DNA of 64,000 bases, taken from Sinorhizobium fredii USDA 205 (GTDB lineage: Bacteria; Pseudomonadota; Alphaproteobacteria; Rhizobiales; Rhizobiaceae). Positions 10,401 to 16,726 of this stretch are shown here, piece after piece. The stretch spans positions 87,322 through 151,321 of the forward strand of contig NZ_AUTC01000077.1 of NCBI RefSeq assembly GCF_001461695.1, written 5' to 3'. Below the pieces are notes generated by a model. The model was given only the letters and a program-made list of their open reading frames with translations, was not told the DNA's origin and ran no database searches. The translations under genes and the position numbers were made by a program. Each line of letters opens with the position of its first letter. The stretch's first letter is position 1.

Positions 10401-10823
10401 CGCATAGAGGAGGTGGCCGATTGCTACCCCGGCAACCGCCCACACCAGGGAAATCAGCGCCGCGACGCGGATCGCCGCCCGACTGGACCGGACTTCGAGG
10501 GAGCGGAGCATTGCTGCGGGCGATCTGCGCGTATCGTCATTGGCCGGGGAAAGTGCTGGCTGCTTCGGGGCGGGCTCCGGCGCCAGGTTGCGAGGCGTCT
10601 CGATCGTCCGTGCCTTCTGTGGGTCCGGCTGTTCCTTCACAGCGCGCTTTTGCTCGGATGCGGCCGCCTTCATGCTGGGCTCGGACACCTTTTCCTCCGG
10701 ATCATCCAAGGAACTCTTGTCGTTCAAGGCCGACTTCAGGTCGTCAAAGTCGATCTTCAGGGCTGCTTCCAGAGCCTGGAAGGCCTTTTCGTCGATCGAT
10801 TCGTTGCTCTTCTTCGTCGCCAT
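4491..10823 (-). CDS. rgsE: Growth pole ring protein GPR/RgsE, giant coiled-coil polar growth factor
   Basis: The product is 2110 residues, close to the 2115 known for Agrobacterium GPR, an apolipoprotein-like protein that forms a ring at the growing pole; the Sinorhizobium homologue is called RgsE. Order of parts: charged N-terminus (1-115), two membrane helices (about 118-140 with LISLVWAVAGVAIGHLLY, and 152-180 with GILIGIALPVMLFFSFAIMI), then about 1650 residues of almost unbroken amphipathic helix with recurring Leu/Ala/Ser heptads, a Pro/Gln-rich linker (about 1875-1960), and a compact C-terminal domain of about 140 residues (SVDIARAIDHDASVELWRRY onward). Many older annotations call it kinesin-like, without support. 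Start is ATG 10823; an in-frame GTG at 10838 is an alternative. Transcribed alone, divergent from the Hpt gene. Confidence 0.9.
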   Translation of the reverse strand: MATKKSNESIDEKAFQALEAALKIDFDDLKSALNDKSSLDDPEEKVSEPSMKAAASEQKRAVKEQPDPQKARTIETPRNLAPEPAPKQPALSPANDDTRRSPAAMLRSLEVRSSRAAIRVAALISLVWAVAGVAIGHLLYAPEIWQIRSLGDLAATPGAIGILIGIALPVMLFFSFAIMIARAQELRNAARSMAEVALRLAEPETAAADRVMAVGQAVRREVSAMNEGIERTIARATELEALVHSEVSALERSYSENELRVRTLVQELGLEREAIVGHSERIRSAIAGAHGKLKDDLELASEDIASRIAVSGEAFASLIDTRAAALSEKSDHALQTLGTMLDTRTDALLSGLTTAGVTLNKEFDVRLDALSESLTKRGEQLLSQFETRASTLDTNTEKLNTALNERARQLNETLIARTRDLNESLSVGQQAIAGGLEDMLSSLNVALDEKGASFRQSLKTSADDAIMDLDLRGGFFEEKLQTTVGHLATAFDERFHEFASAFDKRASLLDTKLMESLHRINETVSGGSDAIGTALDSSVEKIGSALSDQSLTLATALGATQDFIEETIGSRTSELSNLIGNAHSRIEGVLSDKTSSLMSALTEAQERIEGGFGQRADALADALTTSEQRLTEGMDSRTSAFIDGLQTAHTRIEQTLTGSTDEITSAIAASQHRLDNTLSERTAALSAALTSGASALEDAVGGTTDRLERVLSERGQTIATALTGQTTRLEGVLSERSQAITDTLASQTAALDGVLTERSAQINTTMSARASEMADSLSRHAEDVADSLTFRAMAVAETMTDRVGEIENKLSQSVSEVAENLGGRVSQIAGTLTDTSARIAEDLSSRVGKISDSLAGTSAEIAEALTARTSEATASLAGKAAEIEQTLSGKADQLRDTLTTTHDQIRSTLDNRIKAIDLAVGQGREQLEELLSDQSMAIATTLATSASMLEMSLEERQASIAGAIERSTESLTTRTSEAVASLAGKAAEIDQTLSGKAAQLRSTLDEQINTFNLAVGQGRERLEELLSDQSMAMATTLATGASMLEMSLEERQASLAGAIDRGTEALDARMRSTTGNIAERLAETADQISIAADTLTNRVDISLNGINNRLDETGARIESSFASLEDRVRGGVSNVSAIVDDTGGRMETTLGSLEDRVRDSVSNVRAIVDDTGGRIETTLGSLEDRIRDSVGSVNAIVDTAGQRITESLAERAGEIDRISETAAARITSAMDDGAGRITSAMDAGAGRIEERLGTMDRALNIGLENVNRTIEGKAAALVTSLRGAVSDAAQEIDAEAGRSAELLSKAGADFASALAARNAEFANSIEETASATAARHADLARTVADAADSATARLASTQEQIAGHTQGIRQSLTDAEKALDARGQSIRSALDESTRELNSMLAGRSLELSRLLDEQARPVIEQYAATGKEAAARIAALTQESADRLRAENAALVNAITERTSETLDAISLRAEETAKAMKMVENRLQSTAMGLIDQLATNNSAIASVIEQANGSLGDMDQRLEAAAAKVSESTRHASDMLSSSTRLIEGRVDKLSDIAASTLSQIGGIVGRFEDHSKVLGQASNLLAAAQSNLVSTLEERQDALRTLSVGLVQRSEEIERTMRALEGFVDGAFQRAEERSGQVAGNLRNGIQSSFADVGRLLSSTEQRAVEAAEAMRTTLAEAGGEAAASVEGVFSRAEERSREIAEALRSGVESSIADATNTLSEIEGRTLSASEALRQAVSKAGDEASQALEGAFGNAEQRAKDAASRLRGSIGASVSDVERMLAESGKKSDGVATQLREAMRQAIDEAINRFSGATDDIRRSAGEIRKELDMTREELKRGAFDLPEEAKENASVMRRAVAEQIKALQELSEIIGKSSTQLEVAQPVRQQPALAAPTPAAQAPVAPPQPVVKQQPAVEQQPAPAPALRGSLGLEQATRPLQPARPSAAEERVEEGGGWMRDLLRAASREEEPQAARPRPAESQPVARPGDSRNPRHVVESLNSLSVDIARAIDHDASVELWRRYQRGERDVFTRRLYTLKGQQTFDEIKRKYDREPEFRTAVDRYIADFEKLLADVARNDPDKRITQTYLTSDTGKVYTMLAHAAGRFS
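7210..7465 (-). repeat. Three 87-bp (29-residue) repeats inside the GPR gene
   Basis: The protein reads SLEDRVRGGVSNVSAIVDDT, SLEDRVRDSVSNVRAIVDDT and SLEDRIRDSVGSVNAIVD, at 29-residue spacing and joined by GGR(M/I)ETTLG. At DNA level the copies remain close, which points to recent internal duplication. Confidence 0.85.
7666..8235 (-). repeat. Tandem 285-bp duplication inside the GPR gene
   Basis: The block from 7666 recurs at 7951, an offset of 285 bases (95 residues). Both copies encode AVGQGRE(Q/R)LEELLSDQSM, later LEMSLEERQAS(I/L)AGAI, with TSEA(T/V)ASLAGKAAEI between or flanking. The first 120 bases of each copy are nearly identical. The N-terminal protein copy carries about 11 extra residues (TTTHDQIRSTL). 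Confidence 0.85.
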
Positions 10824-11349
10824 AGGGATACGCCTCACTACTATTGCCCGCTCATGGCCGTCTCACTGGCGCGTATGCCGGGCCATAAGACTCCCTCAAC
10901 CAGGGTGGTGACCCGCAAGCTACGCACAAGACATCTGCGCGACACTCCTACTGGTCCCATTGCATCGCCTCGATGGAATAGCCGCAGCTTTCGTCTCAGG
11001 ACACCGGGCGCGCAGCTTATCCACCAGAACAGTTGCCATTTTCATATGCAGGCCCGTTCCAAATCGTATCGTAGTGACACATTAGCCCGGTTCTTACAAT
11101 TAAGTGCAATCCGCATTCGCTAGAATCCTAATGAATTGTTAATGCCGCGCCGATGCCGCGCTCCGAAAAGCCAAGGAAATCAGGCTGTTTATCAATCGTT
11201 AACCATGTCCTCAGATTTCGCGCGCCATTACGATGGCTCTTAAGCCGATGGCAGCGCGCTCGACGGATGATGGATGTCTGAAAACGATGCGGTTGCCCGA
11301 TGCATTGTCGATCACGACTTGATGTATCGTCAATTAAGGAAATCGGCTC
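10824..11349. other. Intergenic region between GPR (minus) and the Hpt gene (plus)
   Basis: About 525 bases separate two divergent genes, so it should hold both promoters. I could not pick either with confidence. One TTAACCAT (11199-11206) matches a CtrA half-site, but no second half lies at the required 7-base spacing. I see no convincing ORF and no terminator. Confidence 0.5.
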
Positions 11350-11718
11350 ATGTCGGCGCTCAAAATAGCCTTCGAAACGCCGGAGAATCCGGCAAACTCA
11401 TCTGCCGCCGGGCGACCGCCTATCGATTTTGCGCAGCTGTCCAAGCAAACGATGGGAGACAAGGACCTCGAAATCGAGGTGCTTCAGCTTTTTGCCCGCC
11501 TGGCGCGACAAACAATGGCCGAAATCAACGACGCCGGGACCGATGCATGCGGCCAGTCGGCGCATCGGTTGAAAGGGGCGGCGCTGGCGGTTGGAGCGAC
11601 CCGTGTCGCTCGGGCGGCCGCCGCCATCGAGCAGCGGCCGGGTGATTGGACGCTGCGTGCAGCGCTCGGCGCTGCCGTGCTCGAAGCGGAGCTTTTTATC
11701 CTCAAGCTGTGCCGCTGA
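11350..11718 (+). CDS. Stand-alone Hpt (histidine phosphotransfer) domain protein
   Basis: The 122-residue product is a single Hpt domain: an acidic helical bundle with the signature AHRLKGAALAVGA, where H72 would be the phosphorylated residue. It has no kinase, receiver or membrane part, so it would shuttle phosphate between a hybrid kinase and a response regulator. It is not ChpT, the CckA phosphotransferase, which is longer and dimeric with a degenerate ATPase domain. No kinase or regulator gene lies beside it, so the partner is unknown. ATG 11350 follows GGAAATCGGCTC, a modest ribosome binding site. Confidence 0.85.
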   Translation: MSALKIAFETPENPANSSAAGRPPIDFAQLSKQTMGDKDLEIEVLQLFARLARQTMAEINDAGTDACGQSAHRLKGAALAVGATRVARAAAAIEQRPGDWTLRAALGAAVLEAELFILKLCR

Positions 11719-11912
11719 TCCCGGCCCGCGGCCGACTGTCGTTGCACCTCTAACACCGTCGTTTTTGCGGGGACGTCCGGCATCCCGACGCGGGCTCGTG
11801 TTGACTGGCCAGCCGATTTGTTGGAGAAACTGCCCTGAATTCAGGCTGGCCGGGCTTGCCGCGGCGGTCGGCGCACGCGGGCGGATACCATCCATTCATT
11901 CCGGAAAGAGAA

Positions 11913-12233
11913 ATGACAAAACTTACGATCGTAGCCTTTGACGGCACGCGCCACGACCTCGATGTCGAGAACGGCTCCACGGTCATGGAAAATGCGGTTC
12001 GCAATTCCGTGCCGGGGATCGAGGCCGAATGTGGCGGTGCCTGTGCCTGCGCAACCTGTCATGTCTATGTCGACGACGCCTGGGCGGCGGCCGTCGGTGC
12101 TCCGGAAGCGATGGAAGAAGACATGCTGGATTTTGCCTATGACGTGCGGCCGACCTCGCGGCTCTCCTGTCAGATCAAGATTGGCGAGGCCCTTGATGGC
12201 TTGGTCGTGCATGTGCCCGAGCGCCAGGCCTGA
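11913..12233 (+). CDS. Adrenodoxin-type [2Fe-2S] ferredoxin
   Basis: The 106-residue protein is a vertebrate-type/ISC-type [2Fe-2S] ferredoxin. Cluster ligands are C40, C46 and C49 in [11 protein letters not shown], and C86 in RLSCQI, matching the C-x5-C-x2-C-x36-37-C pattern; C44 is an extra cysteine inside the loop. The acidic stretch [14 protein letters not shown] is typical of adrenodoxin-like proteins that serve iron-sulfur assembly or P450/heme enzymes. ATG 11913 is preceded by GGAAAGAG. No redox partner or isc gene is adjacent, so its physiological partner cannot be read from context. Confidence 0.93.
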   Translation: MTKLTIVAFDGTRHDLDVENGSTVMENAVRNSVPGIEAECGGACACATCHVYVDDAWAAAVGAPEAMEEDMLDFAYDVRPTSRLSCQIKIGEALDGLVVHVPERQA

Positions 12234-12322
12234 AGTGCGTCGCGTTCAAACCTTTTCGCGCGCCGCGCTTTGAGTTCCTCGAAGCACCTTCGTCCAATGT
12301 TCCCCACGTTTTGAAGATATCG

Positions 12323-12360
12323 AAAAAAAAATGCCTCGCTGGTCATGGACGAGCGAGGCA
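12323..12360 (-). terminator. Strong intrinsic terminator on the minus strand
   Basis: Stem TGCCTCGCT (12332-12340 on plus) with AGCGAGGCA (12352-12360); on the minus strand the hairpin runs directly into a T8 tract (12323-12330). It is the best-formed terminator in this region and most likely ends a small RNA. Confidence 0.8.
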
Positions 12361-12500
12361 AGGGGGGCGTATCGCATACAGATGAGGGAGGGAGCACCTG
12401 CTGCACCAAGACACGCCAGGAGAACCTGTTTTGCTCATCACCCGGGACTCTCAAGCACCCGCAAGCGATGATGCGAACCCAATCAAGCACTAAGTCGACA
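12323..12500 (-). ncRNA. Candidate trans-acting small RNA
   Basis: On the minus strand a perfect 9-bp stem (TGCCTCGCT/AGCGAGGCA, loop 11 bases) is followed at once by eight T residues, an ideal Rho-independent terminator, yet no gene ends near it: the nearest upstream minus-strand stop is at 12864, beyond a repeat. Upstream of the hairpin the minus strand carries CTCCCTCCCTCATC (around 12380-12395), complementary to purine-rich ribosome binding sites, and CAGGTTCTCCTGG, which could form a hairpin. These are traits of rhizobial Hfq-dependent sRNAs. The 5' end is guessed; a weak CTTGAT lies near 12483. I cannot assign it to a known sRNA family. Confidence 0.5.
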
Positions 12501-12714
12501 ATCGAAATGCGACGTTTTTACTGTCGATCCGAAAATATATGGCCAGACCCTCGAATGGTTGAACTTTAGCTCAACCACTCGTTTCATAATCTTAATATAG
12601 CTGAGTCGCTTATCAGCGGCTATCGTTAGAATCCACCAATAAAATACTGTGGGTTTTCGCCTTCCGTTGCCAGGGGGAATGAGGGCGAAGTCACATTGTT
12701 CTTTTGGGGCGCTA

Positions 12715-12814
12715 CTGCATGATTCCTTAAATCGGATTCGATTTAAGGAATCATGCAGCATTTCAAAGTGCTACAGCGACCTTGGCGCGTCCGATTGAAC
12801 GCGCGGCGCTGTAA
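12715..12814. repeat. RIME-like intergenic palindromic repeat, copy 1
   Basis: A perfect 20-bp inverted repeat (CTGCATGATTCCTTAAATCG, 4-base loop, complement; 12715-12758) is followed by CATTTCAAAGTGCTACAGCG and a second GC-rich palindrome ending GCGGCGCTGTAAG. The same two-part structure recurs at 19347-19450 and, in part, at 16016-16066. This matches the Rhizobium intergenic mosaic elements (RIME) described from Sinorhizobium. Confidence 0.85.
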
Positions 12815-12863
12815 GATTCGACGGACATGGTCGGCACGTAGCTGGAAATCGGCACCGCGTCGC

Positions 12864-13493
12864 TTAACGCTCTGCCTCCTTCAGCGCCCCCAGGCGATAT
12901 TGCAGCAGGCGTATCATGCGGCGGTCGAAGTTCGCCGCTTCCGTTCGGTCAAAGCGGGCCTGGTCCTTGTCATGGCTTGCGACTTCCGAGGCACTCAGCT
13001 CGGCCACTCGAGCCTGCATAAGCTCGCAATCCGCTTCCGGCTTCAGGCCAAGAAACGCCCGCTCCATGTGACGGGCGTGATTGCGTGCGATCTCGGCATG
13101 GCGCTCTTCATGACGCTTGATGTCGGCAGCCAACGTATCCCAGACGAGAGCGAGGTCGCGGCCTGCCTGTGGGCGATACTTCCAGCGCGGCAAGATGATG
13201 CGTGTGCTGAGTGTCACGCGTGCCGTACCGACGGCGCAGCGCCCGCGGCGACTGACATAGGTTATGGTGCCGCCGAATTTAATTCGCGTGGCGCCGGGGT
13301 GGCGCGTGCCGGTGTTCTTCATCAGCGGGCCACTGGCGGCAAGGGCCCTGTCAAGTTCCGCCGCCGTGCGTCCGCCGATCGAGAAATAGGTGACGCTCTT
13401 GCTGATCAAGGTTTCGGCCGAGGCATTGCTGAGCGGAAGGCCGACAAGGAATGCAATCAGGGCGGCTCTCAGCGGATCACGAACTCGGAACAT
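12864..13493 (-). CDS. Exported DUF922-family protein (putative metal-dependent peptidase)
   Basis: The 209-residue protein starts MFRVRDPLRA at ATG 13493 and has a signal peptide (LRAALIAFLVGLPLSNASAE). The mature part contains the DUF922 hallmark HEERH, an HExxH zinc-binding motif, in IKRHEERHAEIA. DUF922 proteins are predicted secreted zinc proteases with no established substrate. A pattern of Thr/Val strands precedes it (GTITYVSRRGRC). Two cysteines (GRCAVG and ADCELM) could form a periplasmic disulfide. It stands alone, divergent from folP. Confidence 0.8.
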   Translation of the reverse strand: MFRVRDPLRAALIAFLVGLPLSNASAETLISKSVTYFSIGGRTAAELDRALAASGPLMKNTGTRHPGATRIKFGGTITYVSRRGRCAVGTARVTLSTRIILPRWKYRPQAGRDLALVWDTLAADIKRHEERHAEIARNHARHMERAFLGLKPEADCELMQARVAELSASEVASHDKDQARFDRTEAANFDRRMIRLLQYRLGALKEAER

Positions 13494-13691
13494 CGGTCGG
13501 CACTCTTGGATTGAAGTTGGCGCAAGCTTGGGGCATAGCCGTGGCGAGCGCAACAGAAATCGGCCCATTCCGACGTCGACAAATCGATGGCTGCGTGAAA
13601 GAGTCGTGCTAACCCTTTGCTTTCAAAGGCGCCTACTTTTCCACAATGCCCGACGAGGATGGCGTCGCTCACGGCCGCGGACCGCCCAAAG

Positions 13692-14561
13692 ATGACTTAC
13701 GATCCATTTCAAAGATTTCGTTGGCAGTTGGCGCATGGGCGCGCGCTGGAGCTGGGGCCGCGCGGTGTCCTGATGGCGATCATCAATGTCACGCCGGATT
13801 CCTTTTCCGATGGCGGCCGCTTTGCCGATGCCACGGCTGCAGTCGCCGCGGCGACGCGCGCCCTCGCCGACGGGGCGGCGATCCTGGACATCGGTGGGGA
13901 ATCGACCCGCCCCGACGCGGATCCAGTCGACGCCGCCGAAGAGCAGGCGCGCATTCTGCCGGTCATCGAGAGACTGGCCCGCGAGACGGATGCTATTATC
14001 TCGGTCGACACCTATCGCGCCGAGACGGCGCGTCTGGCGGTGGAAGCCGGTGCCCACATCGTCAACGACGTGCACGGCCTGCAGCGCGAACCGGCCATCG
14101 CTGAGGTCGCTGCCGAGACAGGCGCCGGACTTTGCATCATGCATACGGGGCGCGATCGTCAGAAGCTCGGCGACGTCGTCGAGGATCAGTTCCATTTCCT
14201 GGGCCGGTCATTGCAGATTGCCGCCGAGGCAGGCGTTGGACGCGATCGAATCGTCCTGGATCCCGGTTATGGTTTCGCCAAGGACGCGGATGAAAATCTC
14301 GAACTCATGGCGCGTTTCGCGGAATTGCACCGGTTCGGCCAGCCGTTCCTGGTCGGTACGTCGCGCAAGCGTTTCCTCGGCGCCGTTACCGGCCGCGAGG
14401 CGCAAGACCGCGACGCTGCTACCGCGGCGACGACGGCGCTTCTCAGGGCGGCCGGTGCCGCGGTCTTTCGGGTGCATGATGTCGCAATCAACAGGGATGC
14501 ACTGGCAATGGCGGATGCTATGCTCATCGCAAAGAACAGCCGACGGGACATGAAGCCATGA
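13692..14561 (+). CDS. folP: Dihydropteroate synthase
   Basis: FolP condenses para-aminobenzoate with dihydropterin pyrophosphate to make dihydropteroate and is the target of sulfonamides. Family motifs are all present: MAIINVTPDSFSDGG for pterin/pyrophosphate binding, DIGGESTRP, NDVHGL, DPGYGFAKD, and LVGTSRKRFLG. From ATG 13692 the product is 289 residues, normal for the family; the frame stays open upstream to 13617, but those residues do not look like FolP. It opens the folP-folB-folK operon and overlaps folB by four bases (ATGA). Confidence 0.96.
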   Translation: MTYDPFQRFRWQLAHGRALELGPRGVLMAIINVTPDSFSDGGRFADATAAVAAATRALADGAAILDIGGESTRPDADPVDAAEEQARILPVIERLARETDAIISVDTYRAETARLAVEAGAHIVNDVHGLQREPAIAEVAAETGAGLCIMHTGRDRQKLGDVVEDQFHFLGRSLQIAAEAGVGRDRIVLDPGYGFAKDADENLELMARFAELHRFGQPFLVGTSRKRFLGAVTGREAQDRDAATAATTALLRAAGAAVFRVHDVAINRDALAMADAMLIAKNSRRDMKP

Positions 14562-14929
14562 CTGCGACCTATACGATCACCCTGAAGAATTGTGCCTTCT
14601 TTGCCCGCCATGGCGTGCTCGACGAGGAAGAATTCCTCGGCCAGCGTTTCTTCGTGGACGCCGAACTCGAGGTGGAGCAGGGCACGGCGCTCGCCGAAGA
14701 CTGCATCGACGACACCGTGCATTACGGCATCGCCTTCGCGGAGATCGAAAGGATCGTCACCGGACGCAGGCGCTACCTGATCGAGGCTCTCGCCCTGGAA
14801 GTCGCCAAGACCTTGTGCGCACGCTTCCGGCAGATACGCCGGGCCAAAGTGTCCATCCGCAAGCCCAATGCTCCGGTCCCTGGGGTTCTGGACTACGTGG
14901 AAGTCACGGTCGAGCATGTCGTCGGGTAA
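14558..14929 (+). CDS. folB: Dihydroneopterin aldolase
   Basis: FolB splits dihydroneopterin into 6-hydroxymethyl-dihydropterin and glycolaldehyde, the step before FolK. The 123-residue product has the expected opening (ITLKNCAFFARHGVLDEE, with the conserved Tyr/Phe-x-x-HG region), the central DTVHYGIAF stretch and the KPNAPVPG motif near the C-terminus. Length matches the family. It starts inside the folP stop (ATGA) and overlaps folK by 14 bases, so the three genes are translationally coupled. Confidence 0.95.
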   Translation: MTATYTITLKNCAFFARHGVLDEEEFLGQRFFVDAELEVEQGTALAEDCIDDTVHYGIAFAEIERIVTGRRRYLIEALALEVAKTLCARFRQIRRAKVSIRKPNAPVPGVLDYVEVTVEHVVG

Positions 14930-15440
14930 GACGTGGCGGCGCGCCACCCTGGGGCTGGGTGGCAATATCGGCGATCCGCGCCGCGCCATGGCGGATGCCC
15001 TGCGGGCGCTTGACGCGCAGCCGGATTGCCGAGTCACGGCAGTTTCGCGGCTCTACCGGACGCCGCCCTGGGGCAAGACGGACCAGAACTGGTTCTTCAA
15101 TGCCTGCGCAGCGGTCGAAACCACCCGCGATCCCGAAGCGCTGCTTGCAACCTGCCTCGAGATCGAGCGGACATTGAAGCGCATCCGCACGGAGCGCTGG
15201 GGGCCGCGCACGATCGACATCGATCTCCTGACCTTCGACGGAGTGATCTTGGTCAACGACAGGCTGCAATTGCCGCATCCGCGCATGACCGAGCGCGGGT
15301 TCGTGCTGATGCCGCTTGCCGATATTGCGGCTGGCCTCGAAGTCGCGGGCAAAACTGTCGGCGAGTGGTTGGTGGACGCAGACGTGGCTGGAATCGAAGT
15401 GGCCGACGAGACGGCCGACTGGTGGCGGGGCCGCGATTGA
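14916..15440 (+). CDS. folK: 6-hydroxymethyl-dihydropterin pyrophosphokinase
   Basis: FolK transfers pyrophosphate from ATP to hydroxymethyl-dihydropterin, supplying FolP. The 174-residue product has LGLGGNIGDP near the N-terminus, VSRLYRTPPWG, NWFFNACAAVETT, and the signature RWGPRTIDIDLLTF followed by LPHPRMTERGFVLMPL. The start at ATG 14916 is internal to the folB end. With FolB and FolP it covers three consecutive steps of folate synthesis, in reverse order of the pathway along the DNA. Confidence 0.96.
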   Translation: MSSGKTWRRATLGLGGNIGDPRRAMADALRALDAQPDCRVTAVSRLYRTPPWGKTDQNWFFNACAAVETTRDPEALLATCLEIERTLKRIRTERWGPRTIDIDLLTFDGVILVNDRLQLPHPRMTERGFVLMPLADIAAGLEVAGKTVGEWLVDADVAGIEVADETADWWRGRD

Positions 15441-15471
15441 TGGCGTTCCAATCCATATCTGGAAGGCCGCG

Positions 15472-15999
15472 ATGCGTTTACTGATCGTCACCGACATCCA
15501 CGGTCGGCCGTCAGCCCATCATTGCCTGTCGCACTGTCTGCCTGGTGTGCAGCAATCGGTCTCTCGCACTGTAAGCCTCTGCGATCTGCTTGGCGTGAAC
15601 CCTACGGGCGAACGCTTGCATCGCGAGCTTGTTGAAAACGATGGATTTATCCGGGCAGCCGAACGTCTGGCGGGCCTTGCGGAATTTGCCGATGTTGCTT
15701 TGGGCTATAGCGCTGGCGGCACCGTCCTATGGCACAGCGTGCTTCACGGTTTGACCGTTGATCGGCTGATTTGTATATCCTCGACAAGACTACGCGAGGT
15801 CAGGGCCTCGACGATGCCGAAGCCGGCTTTGGTCGTTTTTGGCGAGAATGATCCGAACCAACCCCCGGATTGCTGGGCTAAGGACTCGGCTGTGCGAAGC
15901 TATACAGTCCCTGACGCCGGTCATGACTTCTACGCTACGGAAGGACCCGCGCGCCGGCTGTGTCTTGCCAGTATCGCAGGCTTCCTCAACCTGTTGTAG
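15472..15999 (+). CDS. Small alpha/beta-hydrolase-like protein
   Basis: The 175-residue product has the marks of a minimal alpha/beta hydrolase: nucleophile elbow GYSAGG (S80), an acidic residue after strand 7 (VVFGENDPNQ) and a histidine in VPDAGHDFYAT. It begins MRLLIVTDIHG, which superficially resembles a calcineurin-type phosphoesterase start but lacks the rest of that family. It follows folK by 31 bases on the same strand and may be cotranscribed. The substrate cannot be inferred; dienelactone-hydrolase-like esterases of this size are the closest type I know. Confidence 0.7.
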   Translation: MRLLIVTDIHGRPSAHHCLSHCLPGVQQSVSRTVSLCDLLGVNPTGERLHRELVENDGFIRAAERLAGLAEFADVALGYSAGGTVLWHSVLHGLTVDRLICISSTRLREVRASTMPKPALVVFGENDPNQPPDCWAKDSAVRSYTVPDAGHDFYATEGPARRLCLASIAGFLNLL

Positions 16000-16015
16000 C
16001 TGCCGGCCCTGCCAA

Positions 16016-16066
16016 TGCTACTAAAGCGACCTTCGCGTGTCCGATTGGACGCGCGCCGCTGCAGGA
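16016..16066. repeat. RIME-like repeat, partial copy (right-hand part only)
   Basis: TGCTACTAAAGCGACCTTCG and CGTGTCCGATTGGACGCGCG, ending CCGCTGCAGG, match the second half of the elements at 12715 and 19347. The TTTAAGG palindrome is missing. It sits between the hydrolase stop and the end of the minus-strand gene at 16081. Confidence 0.75.
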
Positions 16067-16080
16067 GCGGATCGATGCAG

Positions 16081-16632
16081 CTACTTGATCGAGCCGACGG
16101 CGATGTTGTCCATCTGCCTGTTGAGGCTGACGCCGATGACCGGCACCATCGTCTCCTCGACCTTGACGGAGATCGTGATGTTCATGGTCTCAGCGTTCTG
16201 CAGGCGGGCAATCATCGCGCCGTTCAATTTTTTGCGGTTGATTCCAACGACGACCTTGTCATTGGCGACATTGCCGGAAACGACGTCCAAGCCCTTGCCG
16301 TCGGCGCCGTCGAGGAATTTGCCGGTATAGCTGCCGCCCTTCTGCGTGATCATCGCCGACATCGGCTGCTTGAACACGCCGACGCGGCAGAAGCCGTCAA
16401 GCTTGATCCCGGCATCCTTGCCTGAGGCCGGCTCGCCCGTCAGGTCGCAGGTGAATTTGGTGCCCTTGTATTTGCCGGCGACGATCTCGCCGGGGCCTTT
16501 CCATTGGCCGGCGACCTTCTCGAAGAAGGCTTTATCGCGGGCACCGGACGATGCTGGCGTCGCGATACCGGCAGTGGCTGCAAGCGCAATGGCGGCAAGG
16601 CCGCGAACAATCAAAGAAGGGCGCGAGAACAT
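16081..16632 (-). CDS. Exported protein of unknown function
   Basis: The 183-residue product has a clear signal peptide (LIVRGLAAIALAATAGIATPASSGA) and a mature part rich in beta-forming residues and lysines: QWKGPGEIVAGKYKGTKFTC, later DGFCRVGVFKQP and YTGKFLDGADGKG. The two cysteines are spaced for a disulfide. The pattern of a growing extracytoplasmic barrel (W-x-G-x-G ... C ... C) resembles small periplasmic lipocalin-like proteins, but I do not recognise a named family. Start at ATG 16632; an in-frame ATG at 16653 would add seven residues. It is separated from ycjF by about 95 bases. Confidence 0.7.
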   Translation of the reverse strand: MFSRPSLIVRGLAAIALAATAGIATPASSGARDKAFFEKVAGQWKGPGEIVAGKYKGTKFTCDLTGEPASGKDAGIKLDGFCRVGVFKQPMSAMITQKGGSYTGKFLDGADGKGLDVVSGNVANDKVVVGINRKKLNGAMIARLQNAETMNITISVKVEETMVPVIGVSLNRQMDNIAVGSIK

Positions 16633-16726
16633 GATCGATCCTTGATGGGTCAACGTCGAAATCTGGCAACCACATTTGCGTTAAAATGGTTAATGGAGGG
16701 TTTCCGCGCTGCGCCTCAAGCACTCT

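Larger units (their letters stand above)
12234..12863. other. 630-base intergenic region with a candidate sRNA and a repeat element
   Basis: Between the ferredoxin gene (plus) and the DUF922 gene (minus) there is no supported coding sequence. It holds a minus-strand terminator with a possible small RNA upstream of it (12323 to about 12500) and a palindromic repeat element (12715-12814). Short open frames here have no family resemblance. Confidence 0.6.

Noticed and set aside
11199..11206. CtrA binding site before the Hpt gene
   Set aside because: Only one TTAACCAT half-site; no partner at 7-base spacing.
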